64,000 nt of DNA, taken from the NCBI GenBank assembly GCA_027459785.1, contig DAIDGU010000008.1, forward strand, positions 1-64,000, written 5' to 3'. Below are positions 16,448 through 24,968 of the stretch, in pieces; the stretch's first letter is position 1; each line of letters opens with the position of its first letter. This stretch comes from Ktedonobacteria bacterium (GTDB lineage Bacteria; Chloroflexota; Ktedonobacteria; Ktedonobacterales; JACDGC01). The notes under the pieces are model-generated. The model had not been told where the DNA came from, did no database searches, and worked only from the letters and a program-made list of their open reading frames with translations. A program made the translations under genes and the position numbers.

Positions 16448-16993
16448 TCAGGCGGCTTGCTCGGCGGCGTTCGCATCAAGCACGGCGATGCCGCGCAAGC
16501 TGGAAGCCATGTTTTGCAAACAGGTTGCATCGGCGGTTTTGGTATCTGTATTATAACAGGCTGCGGCATACAATGCATCAAAGGCACTGTGCATCTCATT
16601 GGCGGCGGCAGTGCTGGTGCCGAAGCCGGTTGCCGCGTGATCGAAGCTGTTCTGGCGCTGGGCGACGGCGTTTGCCAGGGTGCGCGCGCACGCGGTCTGT
16701 GCATCAGCATTCGTGGCGCGCTGCAAGCACCGTGCTTGGCTCTGGCTCTGCTGTGTGATCCATTGAGCTTGCGCTGTCAGTTCGTGCCGATAGATGCCCT
16801 GAATGACGGTATTCGCCAGCAGCAGGCAGAGGATCACGCCCACCAGCCAGGTGATAACCATCCAGGGGCGTAGCCGATGCCACCACGGCGGCGTGAACTG
16901 CGGGTCGTCTTCGTCGCTCAGGGCGAGATCTTCCGGTCGCCAGGGCCACGCCACGGACGTTTCGGGCGCGGAAGACAGGTCTTGGACACTCAT
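16448..16993 (-). CDS. Single-pass membrane protein with a Cys-containing outer domain
   Basis: 181 residues. An acidic cytoplasmic N-terminus of about 45 residues (WPWRPEDLALSDEDD) is followed by one helix (about 46-66) and a helical outer domain rich in Gln and Ala with Cys at ARCLQ, TACAR, AACYN and ATCLQ. The even cysteine count outside suggests disulphides. Function unknown. It stands upstream of the translin gene on the same strand, with a gap of about 150 bases. Confidence 0.55.
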   Translation of the reverse strand: MSVQDLSSAPETSVAWPWRPEDLALSDEDDPQFTPPWWHRLRPWMVITWLVGVILCLLLANTVIQGIYRHELTAQAQWITQQSQSQARCLQRATNADAQTACARTLANAVAQRQNSFDHAATGFGTSTAAANEMHSAFDALYAAACYNTDTKTADATCLQNMASSLRGIAVLDANAAEQAA

Positions 16994-17214
16994 TCATTTC
17001 ACCTCATCAGTACCAACCACACATACATCCCTGAATAGTGTACCGCATCTTGCCCGCCTTTGTCGAATCCGTCGCCCATCTGTCGCTTTGTCTCCATCGA
17101 CCAGGTATCATCGTCCTCACCCTTGTCGCACCATTCCGTCCGTGACACGAAAGCGCGTGTCGCCGCGTTATATCGAGAGATGACGCGCAATCACGGTAAA
17201 GGAGATAGCAGGCG

Positions 17215-18342
17215 ATGCGAGGGGTGGGGCATACGGTGCGCTGGACCACAGTGGTTTTGCTGGCGGCCTCGCTGGCGGCATGTGGGGCAGCCGGGGCGCG
17301 CAAGGCGACGCCGGCACTGCTGGCGGTGCATGTTGCCCCGCCCCAACCGCTGACCTTTTATGAGGGCGACGAGAATATCGAGCCGTTCACGCCGTTTTTG
17401 GCGCAACGCGGACCGAACGGCGTGGTGCTGACGCTGGGCTTCGCCGAACGCGAGGGGGCGTATTACAACACGACCTATGACGCCGCTACCTGGCAGGAAC
17501 GCGCCATCTCCAATGGCTTGCAGCCCTCCGATCCCCAGTGGGATTGCGATCAGTCGCCCGACATTTCAACCGCCTTCACCGTGGATTTGACGCGCCTGGC
17601 GCGTACCTGCGCGGACGGTAGCTTGACCGTTTTCACGCTGCCCGACGCCGTGCCACTCTACCACCAGGCGGGTGCCAGTGGCGACCTGGCGCTGGCGGAA
17701 CGCGCGCCAGCGGCGGTCTTCGCGCCGGACGGGCGCACGCTGGCGCTGACGAATGACGGCCCCGCCGGCCCCGGCCAGACGATCACCCTGCTGGATACGC
17801 GCACATGGCAGCCGCTGCGGACCATCACCGTCGCAGCGGGGCTGCTTTCGCGCCCGGCGTGGTCGCCGGATGGCACGCAGATCGCTGAAGTGGCGCTGGA
17901 TGGCACGCTGCATGTTTGGCATGCCGCGACGGGCGCACCCCTTGCCAGCGCGGCGCTGCCGCAGTTCGCCATCGCCAACGCCGCTAGCGATCCCGCCGGT
18001 CCCGCACCGCAATGGTCGCCGGACGGCACCACGCTCTTCGTCACCGCGCCCACGGCGCACGGCAGCAGCATCAGCGCGTGGACGCTGCACGGAACAGCGC
18101 TCACCCCCGGCGCGATCACGACCGTCGCCGTGCCGCCGAACACCGTCAATCCTCAACTTGCGCCGGATGGCAGCTATCTCTTCATCCACACCACTGCCAC
18201 CCACGGGCAACTGCTGACCGTGAGCGATCTGCATCCGGCGGCAGACTTCGCGTTGCCGGGGCCGCTCGCTATCTGGTCCGACGCGCGCCACATCGCCGCT
18301 TTCACGCTGCAAGCATCAGTCGTGGTGCTGAGCTTTGGCTAG
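17215..18342 (+). CDS. Beta-propeller (WD40/PD40-like) lipoprotein
   Basis: 375 residues after AAAGGAG. Lipobox LAAC at about residue 23. The body contains repeated blades of the kind APDGRTLALTNDG, SPDGTQIAEVALDGTLHVWHAATG and SPDGTTLFVTAPT, i.e. WD40/PD40-like propeller repeats, probably six to seven. Exported and lipid-anchored; such propellers usually bind proteins or polysaccharide, but no ligand can be named. Its stop overlaps the stop of the convergent mtnP gene by 4 bases. Confidence 0.72.
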   Translation: MRGVGHTVRWTTVVLLAASLAACGAAGARKATPALLAVHVAPPQPLTFYEGDENIEPFTPFLAQRGPNGVVLTLGFAEREGAYYNTTYDAATWQERAISNGLQPSDPQWDCDQSPDISTAFTVDLTRLARTCADGSLTVFTLPDAVPLYHQAGASGDLALAERAPAAVFAPDGRTLALTNDGPAGPGQTITLLDTRTWQPLRTITVAAGLLSRPAWSPDGTQIAEVALDGTLHVWHAATGAPLASAALPQFAIANAASDPAGPAPQWSPDGTTLFVTAPTAHGSSISAWTLHGTALTPGAITTVAVPPNTVNPQLAPDGSYLFIHTTATHGQLLTVSDLHPAADFALPGPLAIWSDARHIAAFTLQASVVVLSFG

Positions 18343-19214
18343 TCGCCGAGATAGCGCCCCAGCAGCAGTTCGTAGCGTTCGCGGACCTGTGGCGGAATGG
18401 CAGCGCGGTCGGTGATGATCGCATCGGCGAGGGCGTTGGCGCAGGCGCAACCGCGCGCCGCTGGCAGGCGCGGCACAGCGGCGCGGACGATTGCCTGGGC
18501 CGTGGCGACATTTTTGATCAGGTTAGCGACGACGAGATCGACGCTGACGCTGGTTTCCGTCGCGTGCCAGCTATCATAGTCCGTCACGCAGGCGATGGTG
18601 GCGTAGCAGAGTTCGGCTTCGCGGGCGAGCTTGGCTTCGGGCAGCGCCGTCATGCCGATGATATCCATGCCCCACTGGCGATAGAGGCGTGCCTCGGCCT
18701 TGGTGGAAAAAAGTGGCCCTTCCATGCAGACATAGGTGCCGCCGCGCTGGACGCGCGCTGCGCCCAACGCTGTCGTCGCGTCGGCGACGATGCCGCTGAG
18801 TACCGGGCAGAAGGGATCGGCGAAGGCGGCATGCACCACCACATCGCGGTCAAAAAATGTGTTCACCCGGCTTTTGGTGCGGTCGAAGATCTGATCGGGG
18901 ATGACGAGGTCGAGCGGCGCGATGGTTTCGCGCAGGCTACCGACGGCGCTGACGGCTAGCACGAACTCCACCCCCAGGTGTTTCAAGGCCCAGATGTTCG
19001 CCTGGGCAGGGATGTTCGTCGGGTTCAGCCGGTGGCCGCGCCCGTGGCGTGGCAAGAAGGCGACGCGCTCGCCCGCGACGGTTCCCAGCATGATCGCGTC
19101 GCTGGGATCGCCGAAAGGTGTCGTCACGCGCACCTCAGCGATATCGGTCATCTCCGCCATCTGATACAGCCCGCTGCCGCCGATGACGCCCACCCGTGCC
19201 TGCGGTTCACTCAT
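18339..19214 (-). CDS. mtnP: S-methyl-5'-thioadenosine phosphorylase
   Basis: 291 residues, standard length. MtnP cleaves methylthioadenosine with phosphate to adenine and methylthioribose-1-phosphate in methionine salvage. Visible family features are VGVIGGSGLY at the start, FLPRHGRGHRLNPTNIPAQAN (phosphate and purine site), YVCMEGPLFSTKAEA and DIIGMTALPEAKLAREAELCYA (nucleoside site), and VTDYDSW. Transcribed alone; no other methionine-salvage gene lies in this window. Confidence 0.93.
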   Translation of the reverse strand: MSEPQARVGVIGGSGLYQMAEMTDIAEVRVTTPFGDPSDAIMLGTVAGERVAFLPRHGRGHRLNPTNIPAQANIWALKHLGVEFVLAVSAVGSLRETIAPLDLVIPDQIFDRTKSRVNTFFDRDVVVHAAFADPFCPVLSGIVADATTALGAARVQRGGTYVCMEGPLFSTKAEARLYRQWGMDIIGMTALPEAKLAREAELCYATIACVTDYDSWHATETSVSVDLVVANLIKNVATAQAIVRAAVPRLPAARGCACANALADAIITDRAAIPPQVRERYELLLGRYLGD

Positions 19215-19321
19215 CGCCTGATCCTCCTCTGTATGGTACAGCCATCGGTAGGCTCACAATGAGATTGTATATTATGGCTGATTCGCCCCGCCATGCTCGC
19301 CCACTCGTCAGCTTCTGTGTT

Positions 19322-19438
19322 ATGATGACTCTGGCCGATCTGCGCAAGGTTGTCTTCCCCACACAGGAAGAGGTCGCCAGAGCCTGTGGCGTGAGCAAGA
19401 CAGCCCTTCATCGCAACGGCAACAAAGAGAAAGCATAG
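19322..19438 (+). CDS. Short HTH-containing peptide, possibly truncated
   Basis: A 38-codon frame (ATG 19322 or 19325, or an earlier in-frame ATG at 19259) contains PTQEEVARACGVSKTALHRN, a plausible helix-turn-helix. After the TAG at 19436 the same frame continues open for about 20 codons (LLSAVLQEKGCTVWYTPLW), which may be the rest of a broken protein. It lies just upstream of an antirepressor gene, where a small repressor would be expected. Low confidence. Confidence 0.3.
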   Translation: MMTLADLRKVVFPTQEEVARACGVSKTALHRNGNKEKA

Positions 19439-19511
19439 CACCTGCTTTCGGCGGTGCTACAGGAAAAGGGCTGCACCGTATGGTACACCCCTTTGTGGAG
19501 GAGAGAAAACA

Positions 19512-20366
19512 ATGGAACCAGACGGGCCGCTCGACGAAAGCACTATTCCAGAGGAAAGTGTAGCGCGTCAGGAAGTAATCCCTTTCCAGGGAGATGACTT
19601 AGCCGCCGCAATGACCACTGCTGGCGAAATCTATGTCACTCTCGCTAGTGTGTGTAATGCAATAGGCTTATCGCCGCGCCCGCAACTGCGTCGCATCCTT
19701 AATTCACCGCCTCTCGCCAAGGGCTTGCGCCGTATCCCCTTAAAGACGGCGGGTGGTACGCAGCGCGTTAATTGCTTGCGCGTGGACCGAGTTGCACTCT
19801 GGCTGGCTGGGGTGGAATCAAACAAAGTGAAAGCGCAGTTCCGAGCGAAGATCGAAGCCTATCAGGACGAATTAGCACCTGTTGCCACGCGCGTTTTTAT
19901 GCGTACACTTGGTATCACCGCGCCCGCCATCGTTGACCCGCGCTTGGCCGCGCTGGCGGAGCAATACGACGTGTTGATGGCCGCGGCAGCGTTCATCGCC
20001 GATCATATGCACGATCTGGCGGCGCTGCCTGGGCAGGTACAGGGCGTCTCAGGCCAGCTTGACCAGGCGGTGCAATTGTTGGAATCCCTCGCGGGCGATG
20101 TGCAGCAATTGAAACGCGAGCAAACGATTACGCCTGCCCAGAAACAGCACATCAGCGATGCCGTGCAGCGCATTGTCGCCGATAGCGCGGGCAAGCCCGG
20201 CGAGATGAAGCAGGGCCAGGTCTATGGTGCGCTCTATCGCCACTTTCACGTGAGCGGTTATGCCGAAATTCCCGCTGCCCGCTATGACGCGGTGCTGACC
20301 TTCCTCCGCGACCTCTGGAAACGCGCCACCACTGGCACCACGCCGGAACAAAACAGCCTTTTCTGA
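19512..20366 (+). CDS. P22_AR_N phage-antirepressor-like protein
   Basis: 284 residues from ATG 19512 with GGAGGAGA upstream. Residues about 22-130 match the P22 antirepressor N-terminal domain (VIPFQGDDLAAAMTTAGEIYVTLASVCNAIGLSPRPQLRRI). A helical middle with LDQAVQLLESLAGDVQQL follows, probably a coiled coil, then a C-terminal ORF6C-like part (GQVYGALYRHFHVSGYAEIPAARYDAVLTFLRDL). Antirepressors bind and disable phage repressors. No phage genes are nearby. The next gene starts with an ImmA/IrrE protease, another class of repressor-inactivating protein. Confidence 0.8.
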   Translation: MEPDGPLDESTIPEESVARQEVIPFQGDDLAAAMTTAGEIYVTLASVCNAIGLSPRPQLRRILNSPPLAKGLRRIPLKTAGGTQRVNCLRVDRVALWLAGVESNKVKAQFRAKIEAYQDELAPVATRVFMRTLGITAPAIVDPRLAALAEQYDVLMAAAAFIADHMHDLAALPGQVQGVSGQLDQAVQLLESLAGDVQQLKREQTITPAQKQHISDAVQRIVADSAGKPGEMKQGQVYGALYRHFHVSGYAEIPAARYDAVLTFLRDLWKRATTGTTPEQNSLF

Positions 20367-20454
20367 CGAAGAAATATCGATCAATCGGGGATGCCAGCAA
20401 GCCGAATATAAACATGATGCGACCAGCGCCGGAGCCATACGACCAGCCCATACG

Positions 20455-20463
20455 TGGTATAAT
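20455..20463 (+). promoter_or_regulatory. Extended -10 box for the ImmA-UvrD fusion gene
   Basis: TGGTATAAT forms an extended -10 element 46 bases before ATG 20509. The -35 is poor, as allowed for extended -10 promoters. It gives the fusion gene its own promoter, separate from the antirepressor. Confidence 0.5.
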
Positions 20464-20508
20464 TATAAAGTAGATATCAAGGCGGAAAATGGTGGAAAGG
20501 GGCGCAGG

Positions 20509-23500
20509 ATGGATGCGATCGCGGCGGCGCGTGAGGCGGCGTGGCGACTGTGGCGCGAGCAGGACGCGGGGCGGGACGAGCTGACCGCGACGGATGTGCG
20601 CCAGATCGCGGACGACCTCGGCGTGGGCGTGGAGTATTTCGCCCAGGCTGAGCAGCCGCAGACGCAGGGCTACCTGGACGCGACCGACGATCTCATCTGG
20701 CTGAGCGACGGACTGACAGACACGGTCGAACGCTTCACGCTGGCGCACGAATTGGGCCACTGGCGGCTGCACCGCGATGATCCCGAACGGGTAAGCTGCA
20801 CAGCGGCGGACATCGCGCAGAACCTGGCGGAAGCGCAAGAGGCGCTGCTGCGGCCCGTCGAGGCATATAGCCCGCGCAGCCGCCGCGAACGCGAGGCCAA
20901 TGCCTTCGCCGCCGAACTCCTCGCGCCCCTGGCGCGTGTGCGCCATGCCTACCTGGGGCTGAACGGCCAGCCAGCGCGCTCCGTGGAGCAGATCGCCGCC
21001 ATGCTGGCGGTGTCGCGCGCGGTCGTCGTTGCGCAGGTGACGCAATTGCTGGCGCACGATGTGGCCACCCTGGACGATCTCAGTGAGCCGGCTGAGCGCA
21101 GTGCGAGCAACCCAGTTATGCTCAGCTTTGTGCCTGCTGCGCCGGCAGCGGGGAGCAAGCCGACGGACGCGCCCGCGCTGGACGCCGCGCAACAGGCGGC
21201 GGTGATCGCGCTGGCTCCCGCGCTGGTGGTGGCTGGGCCGGGAACGGGCAAGACGAGTACGCTGGTGGCGCGCGTGCGCTGGTTGATCGACCATGGGGCC
21301 GCGCCCTCGGACATCCTGGCGCTCACCTTCAGCCGCAAGGCGACGGAAGAACTGCGCGACCGCCTGACCGTGGCGCTAGGAACGGACGCGCCGGACGCGC
21401 TGCCAACCATCGCCACCTTCCACCAGTTCTGCGGCGATCTGCTGCGCGCTTATGGCTACCTTGTCGGCTTGCGTCCGGACTACCGGCTGATCGATGACAT
21501 CGGCGGCTTCTTTCTGCTGCGCGAGCTAGGCAATCACTTGCCCTTACACCATTACGCCGCACTGACCGCGCCGACGCAGTATTTTGGCGCGCTGCTCAGC
21601 GCCATCAGCACAGCGAAGGACGAACTGGTCACGCCGTCGCGTTACCACGAACTGGCGGAAGCCGTGGCGGATGACGCGGCGCGCGGCAAGGCGCTGGAAG
21701 TCGCCGCCGTCTATGCGCTGTACCAGGCGGAATTAGAGCGCCGCCAGGACGCCGACTATGGCGATCTCATCCGGTTGACGGTGCGCCTTTTGGCTGAACA
21801 GCCCGACGTGTTGGCGACGGTGCGCGGCAACTACGCGCATCTGCTGGTGGATGAGTTTCAGGATATCAACCGTGCCAACGGAATCTTGCTGCATTACCTG
21901 GCCGGTCCCACCGGCAATATCTGGGCCGTCGGTGATGCCAACCAGGCGATCTATCGTTTCCGGGGCGCGTCGCCAGCGAACATCGCCAACTTCACGGCGG
22001 ACTATCCAGGGGCGCGCGTGCTGCCGCTGGACCAGAATTATCGTTCGCGCCCGGCCATCGTGGCGGCGGCGAATCGTTTCGCGCATTCCCGGCTGCGCCA
22101 GGAAAACGCTCCGGCGCTGGTAGAATTGCACCCCACGCGGCCCGCCGCGCCGGAGGAGGCCGTGCGGGCGCAGATCGCGCCGGACGGCGCGAGCGAGGTC
22201 GCCGCGCTGGCAGCGGACATCCGCCGGCACCACGCCGAGGGGCGCGCGTGGCGCGACCATGCCGTGCTGTGCCGCACGCGCGCGATCATGCGCCAATGCG
22301 CGGCGGGGCTACAGGCGGCGGGCGTGCCAGCGGAGGCGCAGAGCGATCTCTTTGACGACGAGCGCATCAAGGATCTGCTGGGCATCGCGCATCTGCTGGC
22401 GGGCGAGCAGGGCGGCCTGTTGCGGGCCGCGCGCGTGCCGGCGCACGCCCTTGCGCGCGACGCGCGGCAAGCCGTGTTGGCAGTCCTGCGCGGCTCCGGA
22501 TGCAGCATCCCCGATGCTTTGGAGCAGGCCCAGGCCGGCGCGGCGGACGTGGATCGTCGGCACCTGGCGCGGCTGCGCGCGATCTTGTTCGCGCTGTGGC
22601 GGCAGCCCACCATCAGCCAGGCGCTCGCCGCGTACCTCTTCGACCATACCACCCTGGCCCGCGCGGCCTTGCAGGCTCCGGACGCCACCGCGCTGCACCT
22701 GGCGGAATTGCTGGCGCTGGCAGGCCGCTTCGATCAGGAACAGCCCGCGACGACCGAGGGGCAAGACGAGCAGGCGATGCAGCATTGGCGGGCCTTCATG
22801 GACTTTTTGCGTGCGGTGCGCGGCTTGCCACGGCCTCAGTCCGCCGGCCCAGCAGAGGCGCTGCCGGATCGCGTGCGCGTGCTGACGGTGCATGGCGCGA
22901 AGGGGCTGGAATGGCCGGTCGTCTACCTGCCCCATCTGACGCCCGGCTCCTTCCCCAGCAATCAGCGCGCCGATGCCGCGCCCTCGCCCCCCGGTTTGGC
23001 GGCTGGTAACGCTGGTGATCCCGCGCTGGAACATCGCCTGGAAGAAGCGTGCTTATTTTATGTGGCCCTCACGCGGGCGCGCGACGTGCTGGTCCTCAGC
23101 CGCGCCGCGCAGTATGGCAAGCGCAACGCGAACGCTTCGGATTTCTGGCAGGCGACGCTGGCAGGCAGTGGCATCACGCCGGTAACGCTTCCCGCGCTGG
23201 CCAGCGCGGCTATCGCTGAGCCTGCGGGCAGCGATCTCGCGCCCGATCCGGCTGATCCCACATTTACGCCACCACCCGTGTTGACGGGCAGCGCCCTCAC
23301 GGCGTATGATCGCTGCCCGCGCCAGTATGCCTATCGCTACGGCTACCACTTTGCGGGGGGGCGCAACGCTTTCGGGCGGCTGCGGCGCGCGGTGAACGAC
23401 GCCTTGCAGTCCGCGCCCGATGCCTACCAGGCGGTGGATGCTTTCGAGGCGGCGTGGCACGCGGACGCCAGCGTGCATGCCACCACGAGCGATCCCTTCG

Positions 23501-23973
23501 ATGAACTCTATCTGCGTCACGGTCGCCAGGCGGTGGCCCGTGCCTATCCCCAGGCGCGCACGCCGGGTGAGGACGCCGATTTCATGCGGGCGGTGGATGT
23601 CGCCGTCGCTGATACGCTCATTCGCGTGGAACTGGACCGCACGGATGGTATTGCACCGCATGCTGCCGCGCCGCGCCGCGTGATACGCCACCACATCGGT
23701 CGCCCCACTGCCGGCAGTGCCGTCTCCCTGACGACCTATCTGGCGCTGCTGGCGCAACGGACCCTCAGCGGCGACGCCGGAGCCGACACGATCATGGAGC
23801 ATCACCTTTCGGAGGGCGCGCTCGTCCCCGTCACGCTCAGCGCCCGCCAGGAAGCGACCTTGCGCGCGAAGATCGAGGCGGCGATCCAGGGCATCCAGGC
23901 GTCCGACTACCCCGCGCGCCCCGAAGACCGCCGCTGCGCTAGCTGCGAATTCGCCCTGATCTGCCCAGTGTGA
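20509..23973 (+). CDS. ImmA/IrrE peptidase - UvrD/Rep helicase - PD-(D/E)XK (Fe-S) fusion
   Basis: 1154 residues. Domain 1 (about 1-190) is an ImmA/IrrE metallopeptidase: HELGH at 80-84 and a third-ligand helix REREANAFAAELLAP near 126-140. Domain 2 (about 225-890) is a superfamily-1 helicase: Walker A GPGTGKT 243-249, LTFSRKATEEL, VDEFQD, GDANQAIYRFRG, LDQNYRSR, VHGAKGLEWPVV and VALTRARD. Domain 3 (about 925-1154) is an AddB/Cas4-like nuclease module with cluster cysteines at YDRCPRQY and CASCEFALIC. The catalytic DxK is not kept: the usual VDYKTG position reads VIRHHIG, so the nuclease is probably inactive and the domain structural or DNA-binding. Confidence 0.88.
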   Translation: MDAIAAAREAAWRLWREQDAGRDELTATDVRQIADDLGVGVEYFAQAEQPQTQGYLDATDDLIWLSDGLTDTVERFTLAHELGHWRLHRDDPERVSCTAADIAQNLAEAQEALLRPVEAYSPRSRREREANAFAAELLAPLARVRHAYLGLNGQPARSVEQIAAMLAVSRAVVVAQVTQLLAHDVATLDDLSEPAERSASNPVMLSFVPAAPAAGSKPTDAPALDAAQQAAVIALAPALVVAGPGTGKTSTLVARVRWLIDHGAAPSDILALTFSRKATEELRDRLTVALGTDAPDALPTIATFHQFCGDLLRAYGYLVGLRPDYRLIDDIGGFFLLRELGNHLPLHHYAALTAPTQYFGALLSAISTAKDELVTPSRYHELAEAVADDAARGKALEVAAVYALYQAELERRQDADYGDLIRLTVRLLAEQPDVLATVRGNYAHLLVDEFQDINRANGILLHYLAGPTGNIWAVGDANQAIYRFRGASPANIANFTADYPGARVLPLDQNYRSRPAIVAAANRFAHSRLRQENAPALVELHPTRPAAPEEAVRAQIAPDGASEVAALAADIRRHHAEGRAWRDHAVLCRTRAIMRQCAAGLQAAGVPAEAQSDLFDDERIKDLLGIAHLLAGEQGGLLRAARVPAHALARDARQAVLAVLRGSGCSIPDALEQAQAGAADVDRRHLARLRAILFALWRQPTISQALAAYLFDHTTLARAALQAPDATALHLAELLALAGRFDQEQPATTEGQDEQAMQHWRAFMDFLRAVRGLPRPQSAGPAEALPDRVRVLTVHGAKGLEWPVVYLPHLTPGSFPSNQRADAAPSPPGLAAGNAGDPALEHRLEEACLFYVALTRARDVLVLSRAAQYGKRNANASDFWQATLAGSGITPVTLPALASAAIAEPAGSDLAPDPADPTFTPPPVLTGSALTAYDRCPRQYAYRYGYHFAGGRNAFGRLRRAVNDALQSAPDAYQAVDAFEAAWHADASVHATTSDPFDELYLRHGRQAVARAYPQARTPGEDADFMRAVDVAVADTLIRVELDRTDGIAPHAAAPRRVIRHHIGRPTAGSAVSLTTYLALLAQRTLSGDAGADTIMEHHLSEGALVPVTLSARQEATLRAKIEAAIQGIQASDYPARPEDRRCASCEFALICPV

Positions 23974-23982
23974 CGCGCGCCA

Positions 23983-24011
23983 TTGACACTGCCCTGCCTG
24001 GCAGGTATGCT
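23983..24011 (+). promoter_or_regulatory. Promoter for the 24087 gene
   Basis: TTGACA at 23983-23988 and TATGCT at 24006-24011, spacing 17, lie 10 bases after the helicase stop and about 75 bases before ATG 24087. Confidence 0.7.
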
Positions 24012-24086
24012 GAGGATGGTCGCCGGTCTGCCCGGCATCCGATGTGCGTTATCATCCGCAGAATCATCCTGAGCAGGAGGCAGCCC

Positions 24087-24536
24087 ATGCAAAAGCGATC
24101 GCTCGACGCAGGCGGCGTCACCCTCGCCATCATCCTTGGCTTGTTCGCCGGCCCGATCATCTTTTATGCGCTGGCCGGCGACTACTGGCATTCGACCGGC
24201 TTTCAGATGAACCGCATCATTGCGGGCGTGATCGGTGTCGCGCTGGGCATCGGCGCGCTGGTGAACGCCACGCGCTTCCGTAATGCCGGCCTGGCAGGCG
24301 GCATCTCCGGCCTCGCCGCCGGCATCGGCGAACTGGGCGTCGCCGTGTTGCCCTGGTACGCCTTCAGCTACAACCACCCCAAGTGCGATCCCAACCAGAT
24401 CTGCCCGCTTTCTCCCGGCGATCTGGCGCAACTGGCGTTGCACGTGGGCGCGTTCGCGCTCATCGTCTTCACACTGGCCGGCTTCGCGCTGGCCTCGCTC
24501 ATCGCCGCCGTGCGCGGGCGCATCCACAGCGCGTAA
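24087..24536 (+). CDS. Four-helix membrane protein of unknown function
   Basis: 149 residues from ATG 24087 with CAGGAGG upstream. Helices at about 12-30, 42-60, 66-90 and 115-140. Between helices 3 and 4 an outer loop carries Cys-x7-Cys (KCDPNQICPLS), which could form a disulphide. It has its own promoter. No family recognised. Confidence 0.6.
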   Translation: MQKRSLDAGGVTLAIILGLFAGPIIFYALAGDYWHSTGFQMNRIIAGVIGVALGIGALVNATRFRNAGLAGGISGLAAGIGELGVAVLPWYAFSYNHPKCDPNQICPLSPGDLAQLALHVGAFALIVFTLAGFALASLIAAVRGRIHSA

Positions 24537-24546
24537 AGGCGCTGGT

Positions 24547-24588
24547 GGCCCCACCCCTAACCCCTCCCCATCTGCGGATGGAGAGGGG
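24547..24588. repeat. CCCCTCCCCATCTGCGGATGGAGAGGGG palindromic repeat, pair 1 left
   Basis: The 28-base palindromic core at 24561-24588 is preceded by a GGCCCCACCCCTAA tail. The exact reverse complement of the core is at about 24928-24955. See the pair finding. Confidence 0.8.
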
Positions 24589-24595
24589 AATGAAC

Positions 24596-24615
24596 GGGCG
24601 CGATAAATCGCGCCC
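24596..24615. repeat. GGGCGCG-ATAAAT-CGCGCCC palindrome
   Basis: Same 7-bp stem as at 10393, directly after the first palindromic repeat of pair 1. Possible terminator for the 24087 gene. Confidence 0.6.
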
Positions 24616-24754
24616 ATACAACAGATACAATGGCGCGTGAATCCCGATGGCGGTTGAAAGCGCGTGTGAACGCCCGGCGACGCAACCCGTCGTCACGGGT
24701 TCCTATATCTTGGGCGTGCCTGCCGTTGATGATCGTTATTCTATGCGGGACGGG

Positions 24755-24842
24755 GCGGCGGACAGGCATGTCCGCCCCACGAGCATCTGGCGGACAGCCA
24801 TTCTTGTCTGTCAGACGGCGGACAGGAATGTCCGCCCCACGT
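24755..24842. repeat. GGCGGACAGGAATGTCCGCC-type repeat cluster 2
   Basis: Two GGCGGACAGGnATGTCCGCCCCACG copies flank one GGACAGCCATTCTTGTCTGTC copy. Each module is itself palindromic. The cluster lies between the inverted pair at 24561 and 24928. Confidence 0.75.
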
Positions 24843-24919
24843 TTGCACTCAGACTTTGCAGCCTGGCTTTTCTGATCTTCGTGAATCTTTCGTGGTTTTC
24901 GTGTTCGACCATCTCATCT

Positions 24920-24966
24920 CTCGTCGCCCCCTCTCCATCCGCAGATGGGGAGGGGGTTGGGGGTGA
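24920..24966. repeat. Palindromic repeat, pair 1 right (inverted copy)
   Basis: CCCCTCTCCATCCGCAGATGGGGAGGGG is the exact reverse complement of the core at 24561-24588, with the G-rich tail now on the other side. A degenerate TTCGTGTTCGA sequence of a further family (see 54858) lies just upstream. It ends next to the tricorn stop at 24969. Confidence 0.8.
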
Positions 24967-24968
24967 GG

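Noticed and set aside
19322-23973. Prophage
   Set aside because: No integrase, capsid, portal, terminase or tail gene is present, and the flanks are ordinary chromosomal genes.
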